A stretch of 6,761 nt of DNA from an uncultured Microcoleaceae cyanobacterium (lineage in GTDB: Bacteria > Cyanobacteriota > Cyanobacteriia > Cyanobacteriales > Microcoleaceae), in NCBI GenBank assembly GCA_938083405.1, contig CALKCV010000390.1, positions 1 through 6,761 of the forward strand, written 5' to 3'. The position numbers were made by a program, and so were the translations under genes. The notes beneath the pieces are model-generated. The model worked only from the letters and a program-made list of their open reading frames with translations, did no database searches and was not told where the DNA came from. Positions 5,324 to 6,761 of the stretch are shown one piece after another (position 1 is the stretch's first letter; every line of letters starts with the position of its first letter).

Positions 5324-6685
5324 ATGAACTCCCACGATTTACTCATCCAGGAATTGACCGAAGAAGAGCAAAAAGAATTCGATATTTTAGCCAACTACCT
5401 CATACCTCGGGGGTGGGAAGAGCAACTTAGTTCGGGTAAATTTGCCAAACTTTTGCAGGGTTATAGTTCCTTTCAAATAGATAAAAACCATGCCGACAGA
5501 AAGTTAAAAAAGTTCCAAGAATTAGGACTAATTGAAATTCAAAAAAACTCAACCGCCACCGAGGGCGATCGGGGAAAGCGACTGGCTAATACAATTATTT
5601 TAAAATCTTTTGCCTATAAAGGCCCTTTGTTAACCGGAGAAGTGCCCTTAGATTCTATTTTATACATCAAGCGAAATGCCGATGACATTTGCAAGCGAGA
5701 ATTAACCTTAGAAAAAGAAGTAAAAGAATCCGTTCCTTTTATTAGGGTAAAAGCAGCAAAAGGCATGGGCAAATCGTCGTTATTAGATAGAATAGGTCAT
5801 TTTTTAGAACGAGAAAAAAAAGAAATAGTAGCCCGCGTAGATTTAGGAACCGACGCTTTTAGCAGCGATGCCTTTACAGACTTAGAAAAACTATTTTATC
5901 GCTTTACAGAAGAAGTCGCCACAGCTTTTAGTCAATCCATACCCGGTCTCGAACCGCCAGAGTTACAATTTGCTTGGAACAAATACAAACCAGCGGGAAA
6001 AAATTGCACCGATTATCTCCAAGAACATATTTTTAAAAAGAAATCTAAACAACCCAAAACTTTACTAATAGATGGCATAGATTGTATTTTGGGAAAACCA
6101 ACTCAAACCGATTTTCTCTTAGTATTGAGAACCTGGAACGAAAGAAAAATGAAACTGGTCGATCGCTCTCCTGTTATCTGGCCTAGCGTGGTAATTGCTT
6201 ACTCCACGGAACCCTATCCCGATGCGAAGTTTAAAGGTTCGCCCTTGCAGAATGTCGGCACTCCTATAGAACTGTCGGAATTCACTTCAGAATCTATTTT
6301 AAACTTAGCCAGAATCTATGGTTTGAATTGGGATTTTAGCGAAGTAAATACTTTAATGAAATTAATCGGCGGTCATCCGAGTTTAGTTCAGACGGCGCTT
6401 TATCGAGTCAGTCAAACGGATATGACTTTGGAGGAATTGGAAGAAAAAGCGACACAAATTAACGGACCTTTTAGCGATTATTTGCTGAAGGATTTAGAGT
6501 TATTACAAGCGCCCAAAAACGAGAAGCTTCGCGCCTGCTTTCAGAAAATTATTAAGGGAGAAAAGTCGAACGATGCCTTTTCTAAATTTCAGCTAGAAAA
6601 AAGAGGTTTAATTAGATTAAACGGTAATAGTGAGGGAGCGCGCTGCGAATTGTACGGGCGGTTTTTTCGGGAATATTTGGGTTAA
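5324..6685 (+). CDS. AAA-like (AAA_35-type) P-loop NTPase
   Basis: A 453-residue protein, probably cytoplasmic; no signal peptide or membrane segment is seen. Residues about 1-75 look like a winged-helix domain ending FQELGLIEIQ. A linker GPLLTGEVPLDSILYI (100-115) matches the PLDSxFY entry typical of the cyanobacterial AAA-like family. Walker A is AAKGMGKSS (144-152; Lys150, Ser151). Walker B is LLIDGID (247-253): Asp250 is kept, but the following acidic residue is Gly251. Later family marks are STEPY (294-298), NVGTPIELSEFT (310-321), GGHPSLV (349-355) and a C-terminal winged-helix-like end with CELYGRFFREYL (441-452). The family is common in cyanobacteria but functionally uncharacterised; I infer a nucleotide-dependent regulatory or switch protein. 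The gene is visibly more A-rich than the sensor gene. The ATG at 5324 has a good ribosome binding site. It ends in TAA. Confidence 0.88.
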   Translation: MNSHDLLIQELTEEEQKEFDILANYLIPRGWEEQLSSGKFAKLLQGYSSFQIDKNHADRKLKKFQELGLIEIQKNSTATEGDRGKRLANTIILKSFAYKGPLLTGEVPLDSILYIKRNADDICKRELTLEKEVKESVPFIRVKAAKGMGKSSLLDRIGHFLEREKKEIVARVDLGTDAFSSDAFTDLEKLFYRFTEEVATAFSQSIPGLEPPELQFAWNKYKPAGKNCTDYLQEHIFKKKSKQPKTLLIDGIDCILGKPTQTDFLLVLRTWNERKMKLVDRSPVIWPSVVIAYSTEPYPDAKFKGSPLQNVGTPIELSEFTSESILNLARIYGLNWDFSEVNTLMKLIGGHPSLVQTALYRVSQTDMTLEELEEKATQINGPFSDYLLKDLELLQAPKNEKLRACFQKIIKGEKSNDAFSKFQLEKRGLIRLNGNSEGARCELYGRFFREYLG

Positions 6686-6696
6686 AATAGTTCGAT

Positions 6697-6725
6697 CCCC
6701 CCCCCGCCCCCCTTAATAAGGGGGG
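6697..6725. repeat. C-run/G-run palindrome
   Basis: A C9 run (6697-6705), one G and C6 (6707-6712) precede TTAATAA and G6 (6720-6725). CCCCCCTTA and TAAGGGGGG form perfect 9-bp arms around one A. It starts 11 bp after the NTPase stop codon and could end transcription by structure, but no T tract follows, so it is not called an intrinsic terminator. Similar CCCCCCTTAATAAGGGGGG repeats occur dispersed in cyanobacteria. Confidence 0.75.
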
Positions 6726-6735
6726 AGCCGGAGTA

Positions 6736-6756
6736 GTAGGGTGCGCACCGCGCACC
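6736..6756 (+). repeat. REP-like hairpin D
   Basis: GTAG (6736-6739) followed by GGTGCGC-ACC-GCGCACC (6740-6756), identical to the left ends of A and B. The following base pattern (AGTAG) differs from the AAGAG seen after A, B and C, so it may be a solo REP. The window ends 5 bp later, so a partner cannot be excluded. It is preceded by a short AGT run, as at B. Confidence 0.8.
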
Positions 6757-6761
6757 AGTAG

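Noticed and set aside
4704..5394. Frames of 65-141 codons in the intergenic region with repeated VRTAHQESLVVLQSIG-like peptides
   Set aside because: They are translations of the palindrome and REP-like repeats in both directions and have no independent coding sign.
6707..6725. Rho-independent terminator of the NTPase gene
   Set aside because: The G6 arm is followed by AGCCGG rather than a T run; kept as a repeat only.

Overview
The window looks like a cyanobacterial chromosome segment, probably from a filamentous, repeat-rich lineage; the genus cannot be fixed. Three signs point there. There are five perfect copies of the octamer GCGATCGC (HIP1) at 1005-1012, 1359-1366, 1886-1893, 3663-3670 and 4686-4693. 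There is a heptamer tandem repeat of the kind common between cyanobacterial genes. The three protein types are also typical: a pentapeptide-repeat protein, a Cache/HAMP/histidine kinase/receiver/adenylate cyclase hybrid, and an AAA-like (AAA_35-type) NTPase.

Layout. 1-924 (minus strand) is a pentapeptide-repeat gene whose 3' end lies outside the window, with its own convincing promoter at 957-986. 1106-4513 (minus) is one very large sensor gene of 1135 codons. 4514-5323 is an 810-bp gap between two divergent genes. It holds a 7-bp tandem repeat, several hairpins and a cluster of REP-like elements: the tetranucleotide GTAG followed by a 7-bp-stem hairpin, present singly and as an inverted pair around a spacer. 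5324-6685 (plus) encodes a 453-residue AAA-like NTPase with a good ribosome binding site. 6686-6761 holds a C-run/G-run palindrome and another REP copy that runs almost to the window end.

Functionally, the hybrid sensor should detect an extracytoplasmic signal through its Cache domain and relay it by His-Asp phosphotransfer to a receiver joined to a class III cyclase, so output would be a cyclic nucleotide, most likely cAMP. Nothing ties the pentapeptide protein or the NTPase to that pathway beyond adjacency. No operon is evident: the two minus-strand genes are 181 bp apart and the downstream one has its own promoter.

The observations most worth a second look are the REP/REPIN-like family, including an element of 135 bp with perfect 21-bp inverted ends and an internal 41-bp duplication, and the NTPase, whose Walker B motif reads LLIDGID where this family usually has an acidic DE pair. 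No tRNA, rRNA, CRISPR array or transposase gene was seen.
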